Of a DNA stretch of 64,000 nucleotides, positions 32,023 through 40,561 are shown one piece after another. Position numbers and translations under genes: made by a program. Positions within the stretch are counted from its first letter, which is position 1. Each line of letters begins with the position of its first letter. Source of the DNA: Aphodovivens sp036306585 (GTDB lineage: Bacteria > Actinomycetota > Coriobacteriia > Coriobacteriales > Eggerthellaceae). Below the pieces are notes generated by a model. It had not been told where the DNA came from. It searched no databases and saw only the letters and a list, made by a program, of their open reading frames with translations. Where the stretch lies: assembly GCA_036306585.1 (NCBI GenBank), contig JAXJZF010000006.1:62001-126000 (forward strand). Direction: 5' to 3'.

Positions 32023-33030
32023 CTAGTCGAACCAGGACTGCAGCGGGCGCTTGGGCACTTCCCATTCCCGTCCGAGCAGTTCCTTCCTGCGGTGGGAGAC
32101 ATCGCGGGCAAGCGCGTGCCCGTCGATAGGAAGATCGCGACCGCGGGGGTTCGACCCCGCATCCACCCACACGACGTTGCCGCTTCCCGTTCCGAACGGG
32201 ATCGACTCGCCTGCCATCAATCGCATGATGGCGGCAAGCTGGGCGCCGCGGGCGCGCGAGATGGGCACGAGTTCGTTTTCTCGGGCATTTTGCCAGGCCT
32301 GCCCGACAAGGGGATCGCGATGGATCGCCGTGAGCACGCCGACGCCCGAGCAATAGGGGCGTTGGGCGATGACGCGCGACATCGCATCGATGATGTCGCG
32401 GTATGCGGTCGCCTGCGACACAGGCTCGACCGCCGTCATGAGCGCCATACCCGCTTCGCGCGCATGCGCGATGGTTTCCTCGCGCCGGGAAGGATCGAGC
32501 GACGTGATGACGCCTTCGCCCAGGCGATCGGCGTGGTAGACCGCCTGGACGCCCGCTTTCTTCAGCAGAAACGCCTGCTCCATGGAAAAATCGCGCGTGT
32601 TCGCCATCAACGGCATGTCGGGCGAAATCGCCTCGCGCACCGTTTGGACGATTTCCAAATACCGGGCGAAGGGCATCGCCGCCGTGCTCATGAGGGTGAT
32701 GAGGTGGACTCCCGCTCGATCGAAGGTCTGCGCATATTCGACGATGCGGCCAATCGGCGTTTCGAAGCCCTCTTCGCGCGGGGAGTTGCATGCGGCGAGC
32801 GAGCAAAACGCGCAGTTCACAGGGCAAGGACCCTCATCGACGCCTATCTGGGCGTAGATCTGCCCCTTGTTTCCGGATGCCTTTCTGCCGATGGCCTCGG
32901 CGGCCCAACGGGCAAGTGCCGCTTCCGGCGAGAGCGAGTCGAACTCCATGAGCCGGAGCGCCTCGGCGGCGCCGATGGTCCCGCCGTCCACGCAGCGCTT
33001 GATGGCATCGAGCGCCGTTTCGTCGATCAT
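32023..33030 (-). CDS. BioB-like radical SAM enzyme 4 (divergent paralog)
   Basis: The 335-residue protein keeps cluster cysteines 69, 73 and 76 in CPVNCAFC and the context YAQIGVDEGPC, YHADRLGEGVITSLDP, and ASNP-type motif DAGSNPRGRDLP. It lacks the CxEPxGPEH motif: the equivalent is MTAVEPVSQATAYRD, with Gly-Pro-Glu-His missing, and no cysteine before the Glu. This suggests a different substrate or activity. ATG at 33030 overlaps the arsM-like stop by 4 bases (ATGA), so it is translationally coupled to the methyltransferase. The start was chosen from that overlap and a GGAAAGG ribosome binding site. Confidence 0.86.
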   Translation of the reverse strand: MIDETALDAIKRCVDGGTIGAAEALRLMEFDSLSPEAALARWAAEAIGRKASGNKGQIYAQIGVDEGPCPVNCAFCSLAACNSPREEGFETPIGRIVEYAQTFDRAGVHLITLMSTAAMPFARYLEIVQTVREAISPDMPLMANTRDFSMEQAFLLKKAGVQAVYHADRLGEGVITSLDPSRREETIAHAREAGMALMTAVEPVSQATAYRDIIDAMSRVIAQRPYCSGVGVLTAIHRDPLVGQAWQNARENELVPISRARGAQLAAIMRLMAGESIPFGTGSGNVVWVDAGSNPRGRDLPIDGHALARDVSHRRKELLGREWEVPKRPLQSWFD

Positions 33031-33866
33031 TTCCGTACCTTTCCGGATGAAGGACGGCTGTCGGCAACGGTCGCTTTTACGATGACGCTTCCGGTGAGGC
33101 CGCTCGCCTGGCATCGTGCGATGATGGGGAGGCAGTCTTCGTGGTGCTTGCGGATTGCCTTTTCCTTCAGAACTTCGTAGGTATAGACGGTTTTAGGCGA
33201 AAGCTCGACTTCGTCGAAACCGCAATCCAGGATCATCTCGCGGTAAAAGCCGGCGTCGGGGATGCCGTTGCGGCAGCCCGTGACAGCGCAAAGCGCCTCG
33301 TCTGCATCTACTGGCAACGGCGAAAACGCCACGATGTCCGAGACGACCATCCTGCCTCCCGGCGCGAGCACGCGCAGTGCCTCGCGGAAGACGGCGGCTT
33401 TGTCGGGGCAGAGGTTGATGACGCAATTCGATATGACCACGTCGATCGAATCGTCCCCAAGCGGGATATGCTCGATGTCGCCCTCGATGAACTCGACGTT
33501 GACTATTCCGGCTTCCCGCGCGCTTCCGCGCGCGAGAGCCACCATATCAGGCACCATGTCCAACCCGTGGACAAAGCCGCTTTCTCCCACCAGGCGCGCA
33601 GCTATCAGCGTGTCGATGCCGCCCCCGCTGCCCAGATCGAGCACGCGCTCCCCGGGTTCGAGGTTTGCGATCGCGACAGGGTCGCCGCATCCGCGGCTTG
33701 TGGCCAGCGTGGCTGCGGGGATCCCCCGGAGAGTTTCCTCGGAATAGAGCCGGGATGCCTCGCTTCCCGACTCGTCGCACAGGGGGCACAGCCGCCCATC
33801 CCTGTTTCCCGCCGCCGCCCGAGCGACATCCCCATAATGCTCGGCGATGCTTCCTTTCCCGCTCAT
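33027..33866 (-). CDS. arsM: ArsM-type arsenite/SAM methyltransferase
   Basis: The 279-residue Rossmann methyltransferase has SAM motif VLDLGSGGGIDTLIAA, GLDMVPDMVALA, and FIEGDIEHIPLGDDSIDVVISNCVINL. Cys60 (SRGCGDP), Cys148 (SNCVINL) and Cys198 (VTGCRNG) fit the three conserved arsenic-binding cysteines of ArsM. Known members methylate As(III) stepwise to mono- and dimethylarsenite; relatives may use other thiophilic substrates. An extra CPLC pair lies near residue 27. ATG at 33866 follows AAGGAG. It overlaps the fusion cysteine desulfurase gene by 4 bases upstream and radical SAM 4 downstream, so all three are coupled. Confidence 0.88.
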   Translation of the reverse strand: MSGKGSIAEHYGDVARAAAGNRDGRLCPLCDESGSEASRLYSEETLRGIPAATLATSRGCGDPVAIANLEPGERVLDLGSGGGIDTLIAARLVGESGFVHGLDMVPDMVALARGSAREAGIVNVEFIEGDIEHIPLGDDSIDVVISNCVINLCPDKAAVFREALRVLAPGGRMVVSDIVAFSPLPVDADEALCAVTGCRNGIPDAGFYREMILDCGFDEVELSPKTVYTYEVLKEKAIRKHHEDCLPIIARCQASGLTGSVIVKATVADSRPSSGKVRK

Positions 33867-36109
33867 CGGTTCTCCTTCCGGCCGGCACCGTAGGCCCGTC
33901 GGCATGCCTCCACCGCAACGGCGAGCGCCTCGATGTCCGCTCGCACCGTATGCACCGCAACGGATGCGCGGCAGGTTCCGGTGACGCCCATCAAGGCGCT
34001 TAGGGGCACAGCGCAATGCCCTCCGGTCCTGATGGCGACTCCCAGTTTCCCGCAGAACGAGCCCATCGCCGCCGGCGCGATGCCTGCAGCCGAGAATGAC
34101 ACCAGCCCAGTTTGCCCGTCGGGCTGGTCGTGGTCGCCCCAGATGGTCAGCGACTCGATGGGGGACAGGCATCTCAGGAGGTACCGTGTGAGCACCGCAC
34201 TATGGCGTTCGATGCTGTCCATCCCCAAAGCATCGAAATATTCGACTGCCGCCGCCCATCCTATCGCCTGCGAGATGGGAGGGGTCCCCGTCTCGTACTG
34301 GATAGCGCCTTGGCGCAGGTAGTAGGACTGCAGGCCTACGTGCGAGATGGACCCTCCGCCGGCGACGAGCGGGTCCATCTCGGCGAACGCCTCGGGGGCG
34401 ATCCACAGGCCGCCGATGCCCAGCGGCCCGTACATCTTATGCGCAGAGAAGCCGACGAAATCGGCGCCGAGGTCGCGCACGTTCATTTCGATATGGGGGA
34501 TCGACTGGGCGGCGTCCAAGTAGAAGCGCGCATTCGCGGCATGCGCCATGCGCGCCATGTCGCAAACAGGGTTGAGGATGCCCATCACGTTGCCGATGTG
34601 CGCGGCGCACACCAACTTGGGGCGCTCTTCAAGCAGCTTCTCGTATGCGCGAAGATCGAGCCTTCCGTCGCCGAGCAGGGGGATGTACGCCACGCGCGCC
34701 TTCTTGCGCTGCGCCAGCATGAACCAGGGAAGCAGGTTTGAGTGGTGCTCCTCGACGGTAGTCACGATGAGGTCGCCCTCGCCGATGTTCCATTCCCCCC
34801 ATGCCTGCGCGACCAGCCCGGCGGATGCCGATGCGTTGGCGGTGAACACGGTCTCGCGCCGCTTCGCCCCGATGAATTTCTCTAGGGTCTTGCGCGCATC
34901 GTTGAACGCCGCGGTTGAACGTGCTGACAGTTCGTAGGTCCCGCGGTAGATGTTCGCGTTGCCGGCGGTATCGAACTCGAGTTGCGCTAGGATCGCGCGA
35001 TCCACGCGCTGCGCTGTGGCGGCGGAATCGAGGTAGGCGAGCTTGCCCTTATGGCGTGGGTTGGCGAGGAGGGGGAAGTCGAGGGCGCAGCGCCGTCCCC
35101 AGCCATCTGCCCAGGCGAGTTCCTTTCGCTCCTCCTCATCCATGGCAGCGTTGGCGCTGCGTATCACCTCGCGCGCGATGGCGATGAGCTCGCGGTCGGC
35201 CTTCGACTGGGAATCGGCTCCGCTGCGTTTAGGGGAGTCGCCGCCCCCGCCTTCGCGCTCGATCTCGTCCCGCGCGATGGCAACCGCTTCGAGCGCAGAA
35301 AGCGAGCTGTCCTTGAGGAACCGCCCGACGGCGGCGGGGACGGCTTGATTGGCGGAGAGCCGCTCTTCCCCGAACAGGACATCTGCCACGTCGAGCGATG
35401 GCATCGGCCGCGAGCCGGAAACGAGACGCTTAACGCAGGGCGACCGGTCAAGCGATTCGAGGAAGCGGCGCGAAAGGAGGATGGGGGTCCTTCTGAGCCA
35501 TTCTATCCAAGAAGCGGCTGCATCGACGCGCGGGTCGGCGTGGAATGCGCGGCAGAGCCTCAGCAGATGGCGCGGCTCGATGCGCACCTGGTCGCACGAC
35601 ATGACGATCACCGAATCGAGTCCATTGCCCTCGAGGAGCGAGCGCGCGCAGTCCAGAACGCCTTTCGTTAGCCCGTTGAGCTCGAAGTTCGCGGCATCGC
35701 GGGTTGCCTGCGCGTCCTTGAGCGGATCGTAGCCGACCACGGCGACATCGATGCCTTTTGCGTGCGCCTGCGCCCGTGCTTCCTCGGCGATCTTTTCCTG
35801 CGTTTCCCCATCGCCACCGACAAGCACCGCAACATGGGGGATGCAGGCGTCGAGGGCGGTTTTCACGGCATGCGCGACGAGCGTTTTTCCCTGGTAGGCT
35901 TGCAGCGGCCGGGGCAGCGGGTCGTCGCTTCTGCAGACGATGTCGTCTTTCTCGCCTTCGAACCGGACAACAAGCGGGGTGGTTGCGCATTCGATGGCGA
36001 GGATCAGCGCCGCGCTCGTCGCGCAATCCGCTGCCAGCTCGTTGCCGCCCGGCTTGGGCGGCTCGTTGAATTCCGGTTCCGGTTGATGGCTTTCCCTGAA
36101 TGGCGACAT
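33863..36109 (-). CDS. Nucleotidyltransferase-like / SufS cysteine desulfurase fusion
   Basis: A 748-residue two-domain protein. Residues 30-250 resemble the MobA/MocA-type NTP-transferase fold (PLQAYQGKTLVAHAVKTAL, VAVLVGG, GLTKGVLDCARSLLEG, VIVMSCDQVRIEPRHL), but the usual N-terminal glycine-rich LAGGxSxRMG nucleotide loop is missing. After a linker, residues 340-748 are a class II cysteine desulfurase/selenocysteine lyase: YLDSAATAQ, EEHHSNLLPW, DAAQSIPH, PLP Lys558 in FSAHKMYGPLG, RTGGHCAVPL with catalytic Cys699. ATG at 36109 follows AAGGAGA. It leads the arsM-radical SAM 4 operon. It could deliver S or Se to a partner; nucleotide use of the first domain is uncertain. Confidence 0.85.
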   Translation of the reverse strand: MSPFRESHQPEPEFNEPPKPGGNELAADCATSAALILAIECATTPLVVRFEGEKDDIVCRSDDPLPRPLQAYQGKTLVAHAVKTALDACIPHVAVLVGGDGETQEKIAEEARAQAHAKGIDVAVVGYDPLKDAQATRDAANFELNGLTKGVLDCARSLLEGNGLDSVIVMSCDQVRIEPRHLLRLCRAFHADPRVDAAASWIEWLRRTPILLSRRFLESLDRSPCVKRLVSGSRPMPSLDVADVLFGEERLSANQAVPAAVGRFLKDSSLSALEAVAIARDEIEREGGGGDSPKRSGADSQSKADRELIAIAREVIRSANAAMDEEERKELAWADGWGRRCALDFPLLANPRHKGKLAYLDSAATAQRVDRAILAQLEFDTAGNANIYRGTYELSARSTAAFNDARKTLEKFIGAKRRETVFTANASASAGLVAQAWGEWNIGEGDLIVTTVEEHHSNLLPWFMLAQRKKARVAYIPLLGDGRLDLRAYEKLLEERPKLVCAAHIGNVMGILNPVCDMARMAHAANARFYLDAAQSIPHIEMNVRDLGADFVGFSAHKMYGPLGIGGLWIAPEAFAEMDPLVAGGGSISHVGLQSYYLRQGAIQYETGTPPISQAIGWAAAVEYFDALGMDSIERHSAVLTRYLLRCLSPIESLTIWGDHDQPDGQTGLVSFSAAGIAPAAMGSFCGKLGVAIRTGGHCAVPLSALMGVTGTCRASVAVHTVRADIEALAVAVEACRRAYGAGRKENR

Positions 36110-36155
36110 GCGTTCTCCTTCGCGTTCCTCATACGATTCATGCTTATATTCGATA

Positions 36156-36184
36156 TTGTCTACTAATAATATATATCCTACAAT
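36156..36184. promoter_or_regulatory. Overlapping face-to-face promoters between desulfurase fusion and radical SAM 5
   Basis: In the plus direction TTGTCT (36156-36161), 17 bp, TACAAT (36179-36184). The same bases read on the minus strand give TTGTAG and GACAAT about 17 bp apart, so one promoter may exclude the other. The -35 region is part of CGATATTGTCTACTA, shared with the promoter at 29654 (CGATATTGACTACTA), a possible common operator. Confidence 0.65.
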
Positions 36185-36291
36185 AGCCATCGTATGTTAG
36201 TGGCGAACAGATAATCACTGCGATGCACGGGGCAAGGTTCCCATTCGGCACAGCGCAACGCGCTGTGGGGAGATTCGACGAGAGGAATCAC

Positions 36292-37299
36292 ATGCAGGTT
36301 TTTGACGAGGAAATCTACGACATCGTCCGGAAGGGCCTGGAAGGCAACGGGCTGAGCGAAAGCGAGACGCTCGCGCTGTACGAGGTGGAGGAAACCAGCA
36401 AGGAGGCCGCCTACATTCGCTGGGCGGGCCAAGAGCTGTCCATGCAGGCTGCCGACGGCATCGCCGAGATCCACGCGCAGATCGGCCTGAACTCCACTAT
36501 CTGCCCCAAGAACTGCAAGTTCTGCTCGTTCGCGGCATGCAACAGCTCCCGTAAAGGCAAGTACGAGCTGCCTAAGGAAGACGTGCTGGAATACGCTAAG
36601 ATCTACGTGGAGGAAGGCGCCAACCTCATCCTGCTGCTCACCACCGCCAGCTACAGCTTCGATAAGCTCGAGGAGATGGCGGGCGCTGTGCGCGAGGTCA
36701 TCCCTGCCGACCTGCCCCTGTTGGTCAACACCGAGGACATGACGCTCGATCGCGCCCAGCGCCTGAAGGCCGTGGGCGTCAACGGCGCCTACCATGCCGT
36801 CCGCATGCGCGAGGGTATCGACACCGGCATCCCCGTCGAGGATCGCCTGAAGACGTTCGCGATCATGCGCGAAGCGGGGTTGAAGCTGTCCACCTGCGTC
36901 GAGCCGGTGGGTCCCGAGCACACCGCCGAAGAGATCACCGAGGCCACCATGCGCTGCATTGCCAGCAATCCGATCACCTCTGGCGTTGGCAAGCGCGTTG
37001 CCGTTCCGGGCACCCAGCTGTACGACCTCGGCATGCTCACCGACGTCGCCAATGCCAACATGGTGGCCATCTACCGCCTGGCGCACGGCCGCAGCCTTCG
37101 CTTGAACTGCTCCGCCAACACGGTCATGACCGCAGCGTCGGGTGCGAACCTCGCTTGGGCCGAGATGGGCACCAACCCCCGCGACACGGTGGAGCGCACC
37201 GAGCATGGCGGGCGCGGCAGCTCCATCGCCCAGCAGCGCAAGATGTTCTCCGCTTCCGGCTGGCAAGTGCTGGAGGGTCCTTCGAAGGGGTGGATGTAG
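36292..37299 (+). CDS. BioB-like radical SAM enzyme 5
   Basis: The 335-residue protein has cluster cysteines 71, 75 and 78 (CPKNCKFC) in AEIHAQIGLNSTIC, YHAVRMREGIDTGIP, STCVEPVGPEH and EMGTNPRDTVERTEHGGRG. It carries a conserved CNSS segment shortly after the cluster. ATG at 36292 follows GAGAGGA; an upstream in-frame ATG has no binding site. It is 3 bp before radical SAM 6, in one operon. Confidence 0.88.
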   Translation: MQVFDEEIYDIVRKGLEGNGLSESETLALYEVEETSKEAAYIRWAGQELSMQAADGIAEIHAQIGLNSTICPKNCKFCSFAACNSSRKGKYELPKEDVLEYAKIYVEEGANLILLLTTASYSFDKLEEMAGAVREVIPADLPLLVNTEDMTLDRAQRLKAVGVNGAYHAVRMREGIDTGIPVEDRLKTFAIMREAGLKLSTCVEPVGPEHTAEEITEATMRCIASNPITSGVGKRVAVPGTQLYDLGMLTDVANANMVAIYRLAHGRSLRLNCSANTVMTAASGANLAWAEMGTNPRDTVERTEHGGRGSSIAQQRKMFSASGWQVLEGPSKGWM

Positions 37300-37302
37300 A
37301 GT

Positions 37303-38292
37303 ATGGGAAACTGCAAGGCAAGCGATCGCATCCAAGAGATCATCGCGAAGGCGGAAGCGGGCGCGCTCGAGCACGACGACCTCCTGTACATCTTTAACGT
37401 GAAGCCCTATACGTTGGATTGGTACACGCTCAAGTGGGCCGAAGACGACTTCACTCGCCGTATGTCTCAGGGCAGGGCCGAAGTGTACGGCCAGATCGGC
37501 ATTGACGCCCTTCCGTGCCCCATGGACTGCAAGTTCTGCTCGTTCGCGGTTTCCAACAACCATCGCGAGGGCGAGCTGAAGATGCCGCTTGACGAGATCA
37601 TCGATTATGCACGCAAGTACCAGGAGCAGAAGGCCAATCTCATCACCGTCATGATCACTGTCGACTACGATTTCGGCGAGTATCTGGAGATCATGGCGGC
37701 GTTGCGCGAGGCGCTCGGGCCCGACATGCCCCTGATGGCGAACATGGGCGATTTCACGCCCAAAATGGCAGAGCAGTTGAAGAGGGCGGGCGTGGGCAGC
37801 GTGTACCATGCCGTGCGCGTGGGCGAGGGCATCGACACGAAGATCCCCGTCGAGGCGCGCTTCGAGACCATCCAAGCCGCTCATGATGCAGGTTTGAAGG
37901 TGTCTACCTCCTTGGAATCCATCGGCCCGGAATACAGCGACGAGCGCGTTGCCGATCTGATGATGCGTCTGCTCGACCTCAAGCCCGAGGAAGGCGGCTG
38001 CGGCGGTCGCGTGAACGTGAAGAACACGCGCGGCGAGAACGTGCCCGGCTACAAGCCCGGCAGAATGGCGATGTACGGCGCGGCGTTCCGCCTATACGCG
38101 GGCGCCGACATGCGCTTCGGCTGCGGCACCTATGAATGGGCCGAGGTGGGCACCAATCCGCGCGACCATTCGTCCCATACCGAGAAGGATGGACTGATCA
38201 AACAGGTAAATGGCTACGTCCCCGCAATCCGAGAGAAGAAGCGTTCCAACGGCTTCACGGTTGACGAGGCGCCTTCGGCCTATTGGCTGTAG
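37303..38292 (+). CDS. BioB-like radical SAM enzyme 6
   Basis: The 329-residue protein has cluster cysteines 72, 76 and 79 (CPMDCKFC) in VYGQIGIDALPC, YHAVRVGEGIDTKIP, and EVGTNPRDHSSHTEKDGL. The otherwise conserved motif reads SLESIGPEYS: Cys is replaced by Ser-Leu before Glu, and His by Tyr. It also has CGGRVNVKNTRGENVPG, a loop not seen in the other five. The first 60 residues contain a W-x-T-LKWAEDDF segment. It is translationally close to radical SAM 5. The LRR protein gene follows after 30 bp. Confidence 0.88.
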   Translation: MGNCKASDRIQEIIAKAEAGALEHDDLLYIFNVKPYTLDWYTLKWAEDDFTRRMSQGRAEVYGQIGIDALPCPMDCKFCSFAVSNNHREGELKMPLDEIIDYARKYQEQKANLITVMITVDYDFGEYLEIMAALREALGPDMPLMANMGDFTPKMAEQLKRAGVGSVYHAVRVGEGIDTKIPVEARFETIQAAHDAGLKVSTSLESIGPEYSDERVADLMMRLLDLKPEEGGCGGRVNVKNTRGENVPGYKPGRMAMYGAAFRLYAGADMRFGCGTYEWAEVGTNPRDHSSHTEKDGLIKQVNGYVPAIREKKRSNGFTVDEAPSAYWL

Positions 38293-38322
38293 GGCAGGGC
38301 GCGATCTGATCGAGGCAGAGCC

Positions 38323-39357
38323 ATGAACCCGTTCGCCGACACGCCCGCCCCTTCCGAACCTGTCTTCGATGATGAGGATAGACAGGGTTTCGACTTACTG
38401 TTGGCGGGCTACCATACGCGCGACGAGGCGCGCGTGGAGGTCCCATACGGCGTCACCCAGATTCTTCCCGATGCGTTTCGCGGGCACGCCGAAATCCAGG
38501 AGATCGTGCTGCCCGACACGCTGCAATCCATCGGGGAAGGCGCCTTCCGCGGATGCGGCGGCCTGCGCGAGGCTTCCATTCCCGAAGCTGTGTTCGAGAT
38601 AGGCGAGCGTGCGTTCTCGGGCTGCTCGGCTCTTGCGCGCGTGCGTTTGCCCGAGGGCCTGCTCTCGATACCGCGCGGTGCGTTCGGCCTGTGCTCCTCG
38701 CTGGAGGAGATCGAGGGCGGTTGGGAAGTCTACGAAGTGGGAGAAGGCGCCTTCCGCGGATGCGCGAGCCTGCACGAGTTTCCCCGTTTTCCCGAGTTGG
38801 AGACGATCGGCGCCGAGGCATTCTCCGGATGCGGCGCGTTGGCTCAGGCGGGGCTTCCCGACACCGTGAAGGATGTCGGCGCCGAGGCGTTTCGCGGGTG
38901 TAGCTCCCTTGCGGTTGCAAGCCTGCCTCCAACCGTTGCGCACTTGGGACGCGACCTGTTCGCCGGCTGCGCGCGCCTTGAGCGTATCGAAGGCTCGGAG
39001 GAGTTGGTGGCGCACTTTCCCGATGCGTTCCCGCGCGATATCGTCAATGGGCTCGGCATGACGCGCGCGCAGGATCGCCGCCACGACGAGTGGGCATACC
39101 AAAAGGCGCATGCCGATGAGATAGCGGCTCTTCGCGAGCGGATTGCGGCGCTGCGCATCGAACTGCGCCGCGTGGAGGACGAGGCGGCGCAGACGGGTCT
39201 GACCGAACGGGCGCGGCGCAGGCAACTCAAAGATGGGGCGGACCGCCTGCGTGCGCGACGCCGCGCATTGAAGGAACGGCTGGATGCCCTTGCCCATCCC
39301 GCGGAAGAGGATCTGCTGGCGATGGCGCTGCAATCGGGCGGGCGTGTCATGCGCTAG
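38323..39357 (+). CDS. Cytoplasmic leucine-rich-repeat (BspA-like) protein
   Basis: The 344-residue protein has no signal peptide or membrane segment. Residues 40-240 contain about eight BspA-type LRR_5 repeats of about 23 residues with consensus IGEGAFRGC-x-L-x-x-x-x-LP. The C-terminal about 90 residues are an Arg/Glu/Ala-rich coiled coil (DEIAALRERIAALRIELRRVEDEAA). LRR_5 proteins are usually secreted, so a cytoplasmic form in a radical SAM operon suggests an intracellular scaffold or binding role. ATG at 38323 follows GGCAGAG. Function unknown. Confidence 0.82.
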   Translation: MNPFADTPAPSEPVFDDEDRQGFDLLLAGYHTRDEARVEVPYGVTQILPDAFRGHAEIQEIVLPDTLQSIGEGAFRGCGGLREASIPEAVFEIGERAFSGCSALARVRLPEGLLSIPRGAFGLCSSLEEIEGGWEVYEVGEGAFRGCASLHEFPRFPELETIGAEAFSGCGALAQAGLPDTVKDVGAEAFRGCSSLAVASLPPTVAHLGRDLFAGCARLERIEGSEELVAHFPDAFPRDIVNGLGMTRAQDRRHDEWAYQKAHADEIAALRERIAALRIELRRVEDEAAQTGLTERARRRQLKDGADRLRARRRALKERLDALAHPAEEDLLAMALQSGGRVMR

Positions 39358-39538
39358 CTCGGCCCCTGGCGGGTCTGCGGGCGATGCCGTTCGCCGCCTT
39401 CGTAAGGCGTGTCGATACTGGAACGAATCTCTTATTGAATGCATCTAAATAAATGTCTATGGAAATTAGTAGATCACCACTATTAGTTGATATATACTTT
39501 ACTGATGTTCTTGAGCATTAACGGGTTGAAAGGGATTT
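39358..39538 (+). promoter_or_regulatory. AT-rich leader before the ABC importer operon
   Basis: Bases 39440-39510 are AT-rich, with TATATA at 39491-39496, and TTAGTAGAT that recurs in inverse form in the 36156 promoter. The -35 is not clear. It probably contains an activator-dependent promoter of the importer genes. Confidence 0.45.
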
Positions 39539-40561
39539 ATGGAAGGGCGTAGTGCGAAACCGAAGAACCCAACCTTCGTGGAAAGGCTTTTCAGCAAGTT
39601 CTCGCTTGCGAAGCCTAAGGAGATTGCGAAGCTGGCGTGCCCGCTTATCGTCATGTTCGCGATGATGGTCATAAACGATGCGGCGGCTGACGTGTATCCC
39701 GAAGGCGCATCTTCCTACTACTATCCCATTTTCATGCGCGTTTCGATGGTGGTCTACCTCGTGTTGGCGGTTGCAGGCATCTGGTTCGAGTATGCCCGCC
39801 GGCATTTCGTCAAATGGTGGGGGCTCATCATCTTCCTGTATCTTGCTTCGGGCATCTACAACCTGTGCACTATCAAATCCGGCATCCTCACCTGGCCGTA
39901 CTTTCCCTCGTTCGAGAACATCCTGGCGTACGGGTTCGGACATGTCGATCGCATGTGGGGGGATCTTTGCAACTCCATGACGCTGTACCTCCAGGGTATC
40001 GCTGTGGGCGGTGTGCTCGGGTTCCTGTGGGGCTCTGCCATGGGCTACAGCAAGCACGCAAACTACTGGCTGAACCCCATCATCAAGATCATCGGCCCCG
40101 TGCCCGGCGTAGCGTGGGTCACCGTCTCGCTTGTCTTGGCGCCCTCCAACCATGTGGCGGCGTTGGTCATCATCGCGTCGACCACATGGTTCCCTCTGGC
40201 GGTCAACCTTGCGGGCGGCATCCGCTCGGTCAGTCGCGAGAGCATCGAGAAGGCGCAGACGCTTGGTGCGTCCAACTGGTACATCGTCAGGCACGTGGTG
40301 TATCCCACTGCGGCGCCCACCATCTTCACGGGCTTGTTCATGGGGCTGTGCTTTTCGCTCACCTCGCTTGTGACGGCAGAGGTCATGGGCGTCGAGGGCG
40401 GCTTGGGTTGGCGCATGACCTGGGCTTCCCAGGCTATGGCGTACGACACCATCTACACCGTAACCATCACGTTCATCATCATGGCGTTCGTGTTCATCAC
40501 CATCCTCTTCGTCATCCAACGCCATGTCATGAGCTGGTCTAAGGAGGTCGTTCAGTGGTAG
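39539..40561 (+). CDS. NitT/TauT/Ssu-type ABC importer, permease 1
   Basis: The 340-residue membrane protein has an N-terminal cytoplasmic stretch, two extra helices (about residues 38-55 and 68-85), then the core with the EAA-type loop SRESIEKAQTLGASNWYIVRHVVYPTAAPTIFTG, as in SsuC/TauC permeases. The N-terminal helices are an addition to the usual six. ATG at 39539 follows AAAGGG. It overlaps the ATPase gene by a few bases. A second permease gene follows the ATPase, so the transporter may be a heterodimer. Confidence 0.88.
   Translation: MEGRSAKPKNPTFVERLFSKFSLAKPKEIAKLACPLIVMFAMMVINDAAADVYPEGASSYYYPIFMRVSMVVYLVLAVAGIWFEYARRHFVKWWGLIIFLYLASGIYNLCTIKSGILTWPYFPSFENILAYGFGHVDRMWGDLCNSMTLYLQGIAVGGVLGFLWGSAMGYSKHANYWLNPIIKIIGPVPGVAWVTVSLVLAPSNHVAALVIIASTTWFPLAVNLAGGIRSVSRESIEKAQTLGASNWYIVRHVVYPTAAPTIFTGLFMGLCFSLTSLVTAEVMGVEGGLGWRMTWASQAMAYDTIYTVTITFIIMAFVFITILFVIQRHVMSWSKEVVQW

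Noticed and set aside
26759..33030. Cluster as a biotin synthesis locus
   Set aside because: No bioA, bioD or bioF-like genes nearby, and the paralogs lack an obvious BioB [2Fe-2S] ligand pattern while sharing EPxGPEH/NPRD motifs.
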